A stretch of 64,000 nucleotides of DNA. Source: Vannielia litorea. Its GTDB lineage: Bacteria > Pseudomonadota > Alphaproteobacteria > Rhodobacterales > Rhodobacteraceae. This document shows positions 25,879-34,494 of the stretch, in pieces (positions within the stretch are counted from its first letter, which is position 1; every line of letters begins with the position of its first letter). Location of the stretch: positions 1,798,001-1,862,000 of the forward strand of contig NZ_JAHVJR010000001.1 of NCBI RefSeq assembly GCF_019801175.1. The letters run 5' to 3'. The notes beneath the pieces were generated by a model. That model did not search any database, was not told where the DNA came from, and worked only from the letters and a program-made list of their open reading frames with translations. A program made the position numbers and the translations under genes.

Positions 25879-27438
25879 TCAGAAGTCGGTCGGTGCGCCG
25901 CCTTCTGCCTTCCGGCGGGCGACGAACGCCTCCAGCTCTTCGCGGATGTCGTTCGCCATCGGTGGCGGCTCGAATGTGTCGATGATCTGCTTGTAGAGCG
26001 TATGGGCGCGCTCCGCCGTCCAGACCCCGCCCTTGGCCTGCCACGCCTCGAAGTTCGTCCAGTCCGAAACGATGGGTTGGTAGAAAGCCGTCTCGTAGCG
26101 GGCCTGGGTGTGGTCGATGCCGAAGAAATGGCCGTAATGGCCGACCTCGGCGATGGCATCCACCGCGATATCATCGGGCGTGGTCGCCACGACTGCCGGC
26201 TCGAAGTAGCGCTGAATCATCTGGATCACTTCACAGTCCATGATGAACTTCTCCGGGCTGGCCACCAGCCCGCCCTCCAGCCACCCGGCCGCGTGGTAGA
26301 CGATGTTGGTGCCCGATTGCACCGCCGACCAGAGCGAGTTGGAGGTCTCCCACATGGCCTGCCCGTCCGGCACGTTGGCGGTGCATGCACCGGAGGCACG
26401 CATGGGCAGGCCGTAGAACCGCGCCAACTGGCCGGTCATCTGGGTGGCGCGCATATACTCTGGCGTGCCGAAGGCAGGGGCGCCAGACTTCATGTCAACG
26501 TTAGAGGTGAACGTGCCGATCACACAGGGCGCTCCGGGGCGGACATATTGAAAGAGGGCAATGGCCGAAAGCGCCTCGGCGATGGACTGCGCCACCGCGC
26601 CCGCCATCGTCACCGGCGCCATCGCCCCGGCCAGCGTGAACGGCGAGACGATCACCGCTTGCCCCCGCCTGATGCACCGCAGGCAGCCGTCGATCATCGG
26701 CCAATCGTGCTTGAGCGGCGAGGTGGAGTTGATGTTGGTATACATGTGCGGCCTGGCCTCGAACTCCTCGTCCGTCAGGCCGCAGGAGATCCGGACCATC
26801 TCCATCACATCCTCCACACGCTCCGGCCCGAGACTGTAGGCGTGCGCCACCTTGTCGGTCAGGGTGAGCTTGTCGAAGAGCACGTCGAGGTGACGGACGG
26901 AGGGGTGAATGTCGACCGGCTCCACCGGGTAGCCGCCGGCGAAGTGGATGCAGTTGAAATACTGGGTGAGCTTGAGCAGGTTGGCGCATTGCTCGCGGTT
27001 TCCGGGCACCTTCGAACCGAGCGACAGGTCCCAGTAGTTGGGCGGCGAAGAGACGTTGCCGAATAGGATCGCCTTACCGCCGATGGGCAGGGTCTTGGCC
27101 GGGTTGCGCGGGGTGATGGTGAACTCGGCAGGCGCCTTGGCGACCATTTCCATCACCCAGTCGCGGCCCATCCGCACCACCTGGTCCTCTACCGTGCAGC
27201 CCGCCTCGGCGAAGATCTTGCAGGCCTCCTCGTTGAGAAAGACGATGCCGATCTCTTCGAGGATGCGCATCGCCCCCTCATGAATAGCCGCCACTCCTTC
27301 CGGCGTGAGCGGCTCGGTCGGAGCATCGGTATTGAGCGGGATGCGCCACGGCATCTGGTCCAGCACCTCGGGCCGGTTGCGGCGCGGGTTGGCAGCGCGG
27401 CCTCCGGAACGGCGGCGTTTTGCGGGCATGTCATCCAT
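25879..27438 (-). CDS. Trimethylamine methyltransferase (MttB) family protein, non-pyrrolysine type
   Basis: Protein of 519 aa of the MttB superfamily (DWVMEMVAKAPAEFTITPRNP, GNREQCANLLKLTQYFNCIHFAGG, CLRCIRRGQAVIVSPFTLAGAMAPVTMAGA, MDCEVIQMIQRYF, IDHTQARYETAFYQP). The frame is open throughout with no in-frame amber, so it belongs to the group lacking pyrrolysine, some of which demethylate glycine betaine or related quaternary amines to feed a corrinoid protein. No corrinoid-protein gene is adjacent. Sarcosine oxidase about 22 kb away would suit a methylamine or betaine role, but that link is inference. Start ATG 27438 has AGGAG 7 nt upstream. Confidence 0.85.
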   Translation of the reverse strand: MDDMPAKRRRSGGRAANPRRNRPEVLDQMPWRIPLNTDAPTEPLTPEGVAAIHEGAMRILEEIGIVFLNEEACKIFAEAGCTVEDQVVRMGRDWVMEMVAKAPAEFTITPRNPAKTLPIGGKAILFGNVSSPPNYWDLSLGSKVPGNREQCANLLKLTQYFNCIHFAGGYPVEPVDIHPSVRHLDVLFDKLTLTDKVAHAYSLGPERVEDVMEMVRISCGLTDEEFEARPHMYTNINSTSPLKHDWPMIDGCLRCIRRGQAVIVSPFTLAGAMAPVTMAGAVAQSIAEALSAIALFQYVRPGAPCVIGTFTSNVDMKSGAPAFGTPEYMRATQMTGQLARFYGLPMRASGACTANVPDGQAMWETSNSLWSAVQSGTNIVYHAAGWLEGGLVASPEKFIMDCEVIQMIQRYFEPAVVATTPDDIAVDAIAEVGHYGHFFGIDHTQARYETAFYQPIVSDWTNFEAWQAKGGVWTAERAHTLYKQIIDTFEPPPMANDIREELEAFVARRKAEGGAPTDF

Positions 27439-27546
27439 GGCGTGGCTCCTGGGCATCTGGCCTCAGGTTGCGCGCGAGATCGGGAACGCGGTTTTCCGGA
27501 TGCGACGCGTGATGTCGCAAACGGTGGACCGGGCGGCGATTTCGGC

Positions 27547-28248
27547 TCAGGCCGTGGCCAGCCACTCCGGCAGGTGGCCGATGTGCGGCAGGACCACTGC
27601 GGCATGGGGCGCAAGCACCTCGGGGGGTGTGATGCCGGTGCAGACGGCCACGCAGACCATCCCCGCCGCGCGGCCAGCCTCCAGATCATGGGTGCTGTCA
27701 CCGATCATCACGCAATGCTCCGGCGCGAGGCCCTGCGCATCGGCGAAGGCAAGGCACATGCCCGGCCCCGGCTTGGCGCCATGGCCGCTGTCATAGCCCG
27801 CAACGTAGGCGAAGTGCTCTGCCACCCCGGCGGCGATTAGGTGGGCATGGGCGGCGGCTTCGGCGTCATTGGTCGCAATGCCCAGCACATGGCCCCTGCC
27901 CCGGAGCGTGTCGAACAGTGCGGTGAGGTCAGTTGCCGGCACTTGCGGGGCCGCGGCGGCGGCGGTGTTGATCCGGTCGGTCAGCGCCGCCCGGTTCCAG
28001 CCCCTTAGCAGCGGCAAGACCGGCGCAATCGCCTCCTCGGGAGTTCCGGCAACGATGGGGCTCTCGGGCGAGAACTGTGCAGTTTCCGGATCGACCCCCA
28101 TGGCTTCCGCCAGCCGTCTCGCCAGCGCCGTATCGCCTTCGGCCAACCCGTCGATGAACCCCAGCGTGAATCCGCCCCAGCTTTTCTGGTAATCGAACAG
28201 CGTGCCGTCCTTGTCGAAGAGCAGGCCCTTGAGCCGCGGCGCGCTCAT
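27547..28248 (-). CDS. HAD family hydrolase, phosphoglycolate-phosphatase-like
   Basis: Protein of 233 aa. The HAD motif I LLFDKDGTLFD holds the nucleophile Asp, GIATNDAEAA is motif II, and GAKPGPGMCLAFADAQG with VMIGDSTHDLEAGRAAGM gives motifs III and IV. The cap domain (about residues 20-90) places it in the beta-phosphoglucomutase/phosphoglycolate phosphatase subfamily. The substrate cannot be set from sequence. The start overlaps the stop of the DUF3572 gene by 4 nt. Confidence 0.9.
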   Translation of the reverse strand: MSAPRLKGLLFDKDGTLFDYQKSWGGFTLGFIDGLAEGDTALARRLAEAMGVDPETAQFSPESPIVAGTPEEAIAPVLPLLRGWNRAALTDRINTAAAAAPQVPATDLTALFDTLRGRGHVLGIATNDAEAAAHAHLIAAGVAEHFAYVAGYDSGHGAKPGPGMCLAFADAQGLAPEHCVMIGDSTHDLEAGRAAGMVCVAVCTGITPPEVLAPHAAVVLPHIGHLPEWLATA

Positions 28249-28523
28249 GTCCAGCTCGGCATATCGCCGCCCGGAAGTGCCATGCGCGCCTGCATCGGCA
28301 CGGTGTATTTGAGCCCCGCAGCATCGCAGAAGCCAGTGACCCACGCATCGTCCATCGCAAGAAAGTCCAACACCGAGGCAAGAAATTCGGGCTCCGCCGC
28401 CCGCGCCCGCACCTCGGCCTCCGACACGCCCGTTGACCCAAGAAATACAGGCAATAGTTCGTCATTCCCGGCCAGCCAGGCGAGGGCCTGCAAGCCGATG
28501 GTCTCGGCGGAGTCACGATTCAT
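28245..28523 (-). CDS. DUF3572 family protein
   Basis: Protein of 92 aa (MNRDSAETIGLQALAWLAGNDELLPVFLGSTGVSE...FLASVLDFLAMDDAWVTGFCDAAGL), matching the small helical DUF3572 family found mainly in alphaproteobacteria. Function unknown. It is translationally coupled to the HAD hydrolase and divergent from the PleD-like gene. Confidence 0.85.
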   Translation of the reverse strand: MNRDSAETIGLQALAWLAGNDELLPVFLGSTGVSEAEVRARAAEPEFLASVLDFLAMDDAWVTGFCDAAGLKYTVPMQARMALPGGDMPSWT

Positions 28524-28623
28524 TTTCTGGCCCCATTAACTTTTGGAAAGGTTTTTTTAACCATCTGCATACAGACTGGCCTTCACAGGGGAAAGGCGCA
28601 GAAGCGCTCGGAAGGATCGTTGG

Positions 28624-30042
28624 ATGCCAGGGAAAATCCTGATCATTGATGACGTGCCCGCAAACCGGGTCGTCCTCAAGGTCAAACTCGCCGCCGCCTG
28701 CTATGACGCCGTCGCCGAGCACAGCGGGCAGGATATCGTGGCGCTGGTGCGGGGCATTCGGCCCCGTCTGGTGATCGTGGACGCAGACCACCCCGATGCG
28801 CCCGCGTTGCAGGCCATCGAGGCGCTGCGCGCCGATGCCGAGTTCGGCACCCTGCCGGTGATCGTGACCGGTGCGCCCTCGGACCGAGCCAGCCACACCG
28901 AACTGATGCTCGCCGCCCTCGCCCGGGGCGCCGACGCCTTCCACCCCAAGCCAGTCGAAGATGCACTTTTGCTCGCGCGCATTCGCCAGTTGCTTCGCCT
29001 GCGGGAAATTTCCGAGGAGCTGCGGCTGCGGGAAACAACGAGCCACGCTCTTGGCTTTGCTGAGGAGATCGAACCCTTCGCCCGCCCGGCGCGGATCGCC
29101 TTGATCGCAGGCGATGTGGAGACCGGCCAGCGCTGGCAGGAGGTTCTGAAGGGTCATTTTGCGCACCGGATCTCGGTGCTTGATCAGCATGCAGCGCTCG
29201 GGGAGCATGCGCCCGCCTTGCAGGATGTCTACGTGATCGCATCGGAACTGAAGCGCCCGGGCGACGGACTACACCTGATGAGCGAGCTGCGGTCGCGCCG
29301 TTGGTCGCGCCATGCGCCCTGCCTCATCGTCATGCCCGGCAGTGACCCGGCACAGGCCGCCATGGCGCTGGACCTCGGCGCGGCCGACCTCATCGACGAG
29401 CCGGTCGAGGGCAGCGAGTTGGCGCTCCGCCTTACCGCGCTCATTGCCCGCAAACGTGAGAGCGACCAGTTGCGCAGGCGGGTGCGCGACGGGCTGAAGC
29501 TTGCGGTGACCGACCCGTTGACCGGGCTCTACAACCGCCGCTACGCGCTCTCGCACCTCGCCCGGATCCGCAACAATGCTGCCCACAGCGGCAAGAGCTT
29601 TGCGGTCATGGCGCTCGACCTCGATCACTTCAAACAGGTCAATGACCGGTATGGCCATGCTGCGGGAGACGAGGTCCTGCGGAGCGTGGCGAAGCGTATC
29701 GCGGGCAACCTGCGAAGCGTCGACATGGTGGCCCGCATCGGCGGCGAGGAGTTTCTCGTCGCCATGCCCGACACCACCGAAGAGGATGCCCGACGCGCGG
29801 CGCAGCGCCTGTGCCGGCTGATCGAGGCAGAGCCGATCCCCCTGCCCGCTCCTGCGCGTGGAAGCCTGCGGCAGACCGTCTCCATCGGCGTGGCCCTCGG
29901 CGGCGGTGCGGGCAGCGACTGGGTCGATGAAGCCGGGGCGGAGGCGATGCTGGAAGCCCTGATCGATCAGGCAGACCGCGCTCTGCTGTCGTCCAAAGCG
30001 CATGGTCGAAACACCGTTACCCTTGGGCGCAACGCCGCCTGA
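28624..30042 (+). CDS. pleD: PleD-like response regulator diguanylate cyclase
   Basis: Protein of 472 aa with REC-REC-GGDEF architecture. REC1 (about residues 1-120) has the acidic pocket IIDD and a likely phospho-acceptor Asp53 in LVIVDAD, with Lys109 in HPKP. REC2 (about 155-275) lacks an obvious acceptor Asp, as in PleD. The GGDEF domain (about 295-470) has DLDHFKQVNDRYGHAAGDEVL, active-site GGEEF at 373-377 and RxxD I-site RSVD at 364-367, so the product c-di-GMP should inhibit it. No histidine kinase lies next to it. The start ATG 28624 has AAGGA upstream. Confidence 0.9.
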   Translation: MPGKILIIDDVPANRVVLKVKLAAACYDAVAEHSGQDIVALVRGIRPRLVIVDADHPDAPALQAIEALRADAEFGTLPVIVTGAPSDRASHTELMLAALARGADAFHPKPVEDALLLARIRQLLRLREISEELRLRETTSHALGFAEEIEPFARPARIALIAGDVETGQRWQEVLKGHFAHRISVLDQHAALGEHAPALQDVYVIASELKRPGDGLHLMSELRSRRWSRHAPCLIVMPGSDPAQAAMALDLGAADLIDEPVEGSELALRLTALIARKRESDQLRRRVRDGLKLAVTDPLTGLYNRRYALSHLARIRNNAAHSGKSFAVMALDLDHFKQVNDRYGHAAGDEVLRSVAKRIAGNLRSVDMVARIGGEEFLVAMPDTTEEDARRAAQRLCRLIEAEPIPLPAPARGSLRQTVSIGVALGGGAGSDWVDEAGAEAMLEALIDQADRALLSSKAHGRNTVTLGRNAA

Positions 30043-30119
30043 ACCTGCTGTCCCGGGCGAGCGGGTTTGCATCTGGGTGCTGCTCCATCGAAGCTCCGCG
30101 CCAGCACGGTGCCGAATAC

Positions 30120-31274
30120 CTACAGCCTAGGCCCGAGCCGTTCCAGCATGGCAAGGCATTGCGACAGCTGGGAAATTTCAAGGAACTCATCGGGCTTGTG
30201 GGCCTGCTCGATAGAGCCGGGACCGCAGATCACCACGTCGATCCCGAGTTGCTGAAAAACGCCCGCCTCGGTGTTGAAAGGCACCAGCGCGCCGCCGTTG
30301 GAGCCGGTGAGCGCGCAGGCCAGGGCGGCGGCCTCGCCGTGGGTCGCCGGCATGAGGCCGGGGGTGTCGCCGATGGTTTCGGTCGTGATTGCAGACTCCG
30401 GCGCAACCTCCTGCATGGCCGGGAGCAGTATGTCACTGATATAGCGCTGCATTTCGGTGCGGACGAACTGCGCATCGGCGTCTACCACAGGGCGCATCTC
30501 CCACTGCACTTCGGCCTCGGCGGGGATCACGTTGTGGGCGAAGCCGCCGATGAGGCTGCCGGTGTTGATGGTGGTCCAGGGCGGCTCGAAGCGGCTTTCG
30601 GGCGGGGTGCGGTCCTTGAGGGATTCGCGCAGCTCCATCAGGCGGGCGATGTAGCGGGCGGCGTATTCGACGGCGTTGACGCCTGCCGCCGGGTCGGAGC
30701 CGTGGCCGCCGCGGCCAGTGAAGCGGGTCGTGTACTCGCAGCAGCCCTTGTGGCCCTCGACGACGCGCATGGAGGTGGGCTCGCCGATGATGGCGAGGGA
30801 GGGCAGGATCTCGCGGGATTTCAGCTGCTCTGCCAAGGACTTGGCGCCGAGGCAGCCGGTCTCTTCATCGTAGGTGAAGGCGAAGTGCAGCGGGCGGGTC
30901 TTGATTTGCGCGGCGAGCGCGGGGGCCATCGCCACGCAGGCGGCGATGAAGCCCTTCATGTCGCAGGTGCCACGACCGTAGAGGCGGCCCTCACGGGTGC
31001 TCATGGTGAAGGGATCGGCAGTCCATGCCTGCCCCTCTACGGGGACCACATCGGAATGGCCGGAGAGCAGGATGCCGCCCTGAACATCAGGCCCCAAGGT
31101 GGCGTAAAGATTGGCCTTTTCGCCGCAGTCGCTCTTCATCACCTCGACACGGGCGCCGACATTCTCGAGCCGGTCCGCAAGCGCGCCGATGCAGGCAAGG
31201 TTGCTGTCGGCGGAGACGGTGGGATAGGCCACCAGCTCGCCCAGAAGCGCAATCGTGTCGTCCAGCGTGGTCAT
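30120..31274 (-). CDS. argE: Acetylornithine deacetylase
   Basis: M20-family zinc hydrolase of 384 aa that releases ornithine from N-acetylornithine in arginine synthesis. Metal-ligand blocks are present: LLSGHSDVVPVEGQAW, YGRGTCDMKGF, DEETGCLGAKSL, IGEPTSMRVVEGHKG, and the dimerisation domain TTRFTGRGGHGSDPAAGVNAVEYAARYIARL. A succinyl-diaminopimelate or N-acyl deacylase role is less likely given the length and motifs. It starts 9 bp after the stop of the LysR gene and is likely co-transcribed with it. Confidence 0.9.
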   Translation of the reverse strand: MTTLDDTIALLGELVAYPTVSADSNLACIGALADRLENVGARVEVMKSDCGEKANLYATLGPDVQGGILLSGHSDVVPVEGQAWTADPFTMSTREGRLYGRGTCDMKGFIAACVAMAPALAAQIKTRPLHFAFTYDEETGCLGAKSLAEQLKSREILPSLAIIGEPTSMRVVEGHKGCCEYTTRFTGRGGHGSDPAAGVNAVEYAARYIARLMELRESLKDRTPPESRFEPPWTTINTGSLIGGFAHNVIPAEAEVQWEMRPVVDADAQFVRTEMQRYISDILLPAMQEVAPESAITTETIGDTPGLMPATHGEAAALACALTGSNGGALVPFNTEAGVFQQLGIDVVICGPGSIEQAHKPDEFLEISQLSQCLAMLERLGPRL

Positions 31275-31283
31275 GGCGCGAGA

Positions 31284-32168
31284 CTACGCCTCAGGCCCGG
31301 CCCCCGCCAGCCCGATCGGGCGCTCCCCGGCCAAGAGGGGCGCGTGGCGGGCGAAGAGAGTCGAGATGCGGCGACAGACCTCGCGGATCTCGGGGCGGTG
31401 TCGGTCGTCATTATGGGTCACGAGATGTTGCCGTTCGGTTAATTCGTCGATCAGCGCGCCAGCGCGGGTGAGACGCGGGTCGGCGTCACCGACGAAACAG
31501 GGCATGACGCCGATGCCTGCACAGCCGCGCACGAGGTCATGCATGGTGGCCACGGAGCTTGCCCAGGCGGTGACCTGAACAGGCTGGCGCAGCACCCAGC
31601 GGGCGGCGGGGTGCATGGCATGGGCCTCATCGACGGCGACCCAGCCTGCGCTCACCGGATCGGCCATGTGGCGGGCACGGAAGGGTGCAAAGCGCAGGGT
31701 TTGCAAGGGCTTGGACGCGAGGTTGCCGCTGGTCGGCGGGCTGTTCCGGATGCCGATCTCGACCTCGCGGTGGGCAATGTCGAGCCGAACCTCAGTGGTG
31801 CAGAAGGTGATGCGGAACGGGTCTTCAGGGCGCCAGAGCTCGGTGAAATGGTCGGCCATGAAGGCGGCGGTGGCAGTGCCGGCGGAGATGCGGACGGCGG
31901 GGCGATTGCCTGCGGCGTCGAGCCATTGATCGAGGCTCCGGGCGGCGGCGGCCATGGGCTTGACGCGGGCCAAGAGCCCCTGCCCTGCTGGCGTTAATTC
32001 GTAGCCATTTCGGGACCTTACGAAGAGCTGCAGGCCCAGCGCCTCCTCCAGTGCCAGCATCCGGCGGCCGAGAGTGGCGGGGCTGGCACCGGTTTCACGC
32101 GCGGCGGCGGAGAGGCCGCCGGATTCGGCGATGTGGAAGAAGAGGCGGAGGTCGTCCCAGTTTTGCAT
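31284..32168 (-). CDS. LysR family transcriptional regulator
   Basis: Protein of 294 aa. The N-terminal winged HTH reads DDLRLFFHIAESGGLSAAARETGASPATLGRRMLALEEALGLQLFVRSRNGYELTPAG (residues 5-62), and a periplasmic-binding-like co-inducer domain follows. It heads a unit with argE and is divergent from the 70-aa gene at 32255; the 86-bp space between them is AT-rich and should carry both promoters. Target genes unknown. Confidence 0.9.
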   Translation of the reverse strand: MQNWDDLRLFFHIAESGGLSAAARETGASPATLGRRMLALEEALGLQLFVRSRNGYELTPAGQGLLARVKPMAAAARSLDQWLDAAGNRPAVRISAGTATAAFMADHFTELWRPEDPFRITFCTTEVRLDIAHREVEIGIRNSPPTSGNLASKPLQTLRFAPFRARHMADPVSAGWVAVDEAHAMHPAARWVLRQPVQVTAWASSVATMHDLVRGCAGIGVMPCFVGDADPRLTRAGALIDELTERQHLVTHNDDRHRPEIREVCRRISTLFARHAPLLAGERPIGLAGAGPEA

Positions 32169-32254
32169 TTTTGAAAAGAAAGCTTCGGTATCGGGCAGTT
32201 TAGTACGCCCATTAAGGCCTTATCTTTTCAATAACGCAACAATTGGAGGCTGAG

Positions 32255-32467
32255 ATGACACCGATCCTGACCATCCTTCCGCGCCGGAACGACCGGCGAA
32301 AACCCACGCCGAACGAGATCGAGGAGTTCTACCAAAACCACGGCAAATGGTGGGGCGCACGGTTGGTTAACCGCTTCGCAGAACGCAACGCAGAGCCAAT
32401 AAACACTGATGCACAACTTATGCACATCCGATGCACATCCCATGCATACGCAATCTGCAAAGATTGA
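32255..32467 (+). CDS. Orphan small protein of 70 aa, C-terminus encoded by repeat array B
   Basis: Unrecognised protein (MTPILTILPRRNDRRKPTPNEIEEFYQNHGKWWGARLVNRFAERN). The start ATG 32255 has a textbook TGGAGG 5 nt upstream, and the first 45 residues are polar with a Trp-Trp pair, which supports a real gene. The last 20 or so codons pass through the ATGCAC repeat array (32408-32451), so that part of the product is probably incidental or the reading frame was extended by the repeat. Divergent from the LysR gene. Confidence 0.5.
   Translation: MTPILTILPRRNDRRKPTPNEIEEFYQNHGKWWGARLVNRFAERNAEPINTDAQLMHIRCTSHAYAICKD
32408..32451 (+). repeat. Four-unit ATGCAC/T array with exact 11-bp period (copy B)
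   Basis: Units GATGCACAACT, TATGCACATCC, GATGCACATCC and CATGCATACGC; the ATGC cores start at 32409, 32420, 32431 and 32442. It matches copy A (12760-12801, opposite strand) unit for unit, including the variant last unit CATGCATACG. A small hairpin (CAATC-TGCAAA-GATTG) follows at about 32451-32466, and GGTTAACC lies 36 bp before the array. Confidence 0.85.
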
Positions 32468-32512
32468 CCGCGTGGGGCCGTTAAGACCGCCGGACGGTGG
32501 CGCAAGGAAGGC

Positions 32513-33334
32513 TTAAGCGTCGCGCTGTGCGATCCAGTCGTGGTCGGGGTGGTTCTTGAACCGCCATTTGCGGATCGGGCCAGCCATGACGTTGAGGTAG
32601 TACATCTCATATCCGTGCGGGGCGCCGCAGGGGTGGTGGCCCTTTGGGACGAGCACCACGTCATGCGAATTGACGCTCATGGTTTCGTCGAGCGAGCCGT
32701 CTTCGGTGAAGACCCGCTGGTGGCCGTAGCCCTGCCCGGGGTTGAGCCGGTGATAGTAGGTCTCTTCGAGGTAGGTCATGTTGGGATAGTCATCCTCATC
32801 GTGCCGGTGCGGCGGGTAGGACGACCAGTTGCCTGCGGGGGTGAAGACCTCGGTGACGAGGAGGCTGTCGGCCACGTCGGACTCTTCCATCGCGATGGGG
32901 AAGATGTATCGGGTGTTGCTGCCCTTGCCGCGCGTGACCTTCTCGGGGCGCGGAAGGATGCGGGCCTTGTGGCCGCCCTGCCCGGCGGGCGCGGTGCAGA
33001 CGCCGATGGTGCAATCGGTCGTGGCGGTGGCCTGCCAGTCGGCGCCGCCGGGGACGTAGACGCAATGGGGGGCGGTTTGCTCGAACACGTCCATCCGCTC
33101 GCCCTGCTCGCCGAAGTCTTCGCCTGCTGCAGAGATGTTGGCCTTGCCCTCGACCATGACGAGAATGACCTCGAGATCGCCGGTGGCCTCGGAAACGCTC
33201 TCGCCCGCCTTAAGCCGGTAGCACGAAAAGCCGACATAGCCCCAGTCCGGGGACTTGGGGGTTTTGGCGTTTCCAATGGTGATCTCGTGGATCTTGCCGG
33301 TCTCACCGGAGGGTTTGCGGAGCAGGTCGGACAT
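32513..33334 (-). CDS. iolB: 5-deoxy-glucuronate isomerase
   Basis: Isomerises 5-deoxy-D-glucuronate to 2-deoxy-5-keto-D-gluconate in myo-inositol catabolism. The 273-aa bicupin shows the IolB blocks DWGYVGFSCYRLKAGES, FTPAGNWSSYPPHRHDEDDYPNMTYLEETYYHRLNPGQGYGHQRV and VLVPKGHHPCGAPHGYEMYYLNVMAG. His and Glu residues in PPHRHDED and YLEETYYH are likely metal ligands. Last gene of the iol operon; start ATG 33334 is preceded by AAAGGAA. Confidence 0.95.
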   Translation of the reverse strand: MSDLLRKPSGETGKIHEITIGNAKTPKSPDWGYVGFSCYRLKAGESVSEATGDLEVILVMVEGKANISAAGEDFGEQGERMDVFEQTAPHCVYVPGGADWQATATTDCTIGVCTAPAGQGGHKARILPRPEKVTRGKGSNTRYIFPIAMEESDVADSLLVTEVFTPAGNWSSYPPHRHDEDDYPNMTYLEETYYHRLNPGQGYGHQRVFTEDGSLDETMSVNSHDVVLVPKGHHPCGAPHGYEMYYLNVMAGPIRKWRFKNHPDHDWIAQRDA

Positions 33335-33345
33335 GGGCGTTCCTT

Positions 33346-34494
33346 TCAGGGCTGGCGGCGGGCGTGCTGGGCGCGGGCGGCCTCGGCGAAGGCGGACGCT
33401 TCCCAGCCTTCAGCGCGGGCACGGCGCAGCAGGGCGGCCTGGGTTTCGGGCGCGAGGCCGCCAGCGGGTGGGTTGGTGTCGAGATTGGTGGGGAAGCTGT
33501 AACCCTCGGCGCAGGCGGCGATGGCGGCGGCTTCCTGCAGCGGCGGCAGCGAGAGGGTTTGCAGCACCGGATAGAGGGCGAGGGACATGGCGAGGCGGTC
33601 GAGCGACTCCATCGCGCGGCCCATGGGAGAGCTGACTTGCAGCAGGTTGGCCATGCGCTGGATGTCCGCGCTCACGTTGTCGCCCGCGCCGTGGAAGAGC
33701 GCAGGGGAGAAGAAGAGCGCATCGCCCTTTTGCAGCGGGAGCTGGATGAAGGCCTCTTCGAAATAGGCGGCGAACTCGGGCTCGCGGTAGGCCATGTAGC
33801 CGGGGCCGTAGAGCTGGCTGAAGGGCAGCAGTTTGGTGGGGCCTGACTCCAGCGGCATGTCGCAATGGGCAACGGCGCCTTGAAGGGTAAGGAAAGGCGA
33901 AAGCTGGTGGACATGGGCGGGGAAGCGGGCGGCCTCTTCGCCGGTCTGGAAGCCGAGGTGGAAGTCGCGGTGGGCGGTCTGGGCCTTTCCGCCGGGGCGG
34001 ACGAGGTTGACCTGCGCGGTCATCTGGTAGCCCGGGCCGAGCCATGCCTCGGCGACTGCGTCGATGGCGGGGCTGGCAAAGCTGGCGGCGAAGGCCTGCG
34101 GATCCCGCAGGCAGAGCTTTTGCAGCGAGTTCCAGATGCGGTCGTTTGCGCCTGCGGCGGCGAAATGGTCGGCCTTGGCGCCGGAGGCGGCCTTTTCATC
34201 GGCGATGATCGCCTCGTAGGCGGCGGAGGCAGCATCGAGCGCGGCGTGGTCGGGGACGGCCTGCCGGAGCACCAGCACGCCGGAATGGTCGCGCAGGATG
34301 GCGGCCCATTCCGCCATGAGGGCGGTGCGCTCGGCAGGGTCATCGAGGGTGAGCGCGGCCACGTCATAGAGCGGCACGTTCTTTTCGATGGCGGCGGCGC
34401 GGGGGGCGTCGGCGGGCGCGAGCTGGCGGGAGGTCAGCGCCTTGAAGGCGGCGAGGTCACAGCTTGCGGCAGAGTAATAGGCGGTGTCTTTCAT
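33346..34494 (-). CDS. Phytanoyl-CoA dioxygenase (PhyH) family protein within the iol operon
   Basis: Fe(II)/2-oxoglutarate-dependent dioxygenase-like protein of 382 aa. The facial triad is probably His and Asp in TAHRDFHLGF and a distal His in SPALFHGAGDNVSADIQRMANLLQ, where the Arg may bind 2-oxoglutarate. It lies between iolE and iolB and overlaps the preceding small gene by 4 nt. Substrate unknown; an inositol-related hydroxylation is inferred from context only. Start ATG 34494 follows GGAGCAGGAGGA. Confidence 0.85.
   Translation of the reverse strand: MKDTAYYSAASCDLAAFKALTSRQLAPADAPRAAAIEKNVPLYDVAALTLDDPAERTALMAEWAAILRDHSGVLVLRQAVPDHAALDAASAAYEAIIADEKAASGAKADHFAAAGANDRIWNSLQKLCLRDPQAFAASFASPAIDAVAEAWLGPGYQMTAQVNLVRPGGKAQTAHRDFHLGFQTGEEAARFPAHVHQLSPFLTLQGAVAHCDMPLESGPTKLLPFSQLYGPGYMAYREPEFAAYFEEAFIQLPLQKGDALFFSPALFHGAGDNVSADIQRMANLLQVSSPMGRAMESLDRLAMSLALYPVLQTLSLPPLQEAAAIAACAEGYSFPTNLDTNPPAGGLAPETQAALLRRARAEGWEASAFAEAARAQHARRQP

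Noticed and set aside
19000..31000. The composition change as proof of a replication origin.
   Set aside because: No dnaA, dnaN, parAB or DnaA-box cluster is seen; an inversion or gene-orientation effect is equally possible.
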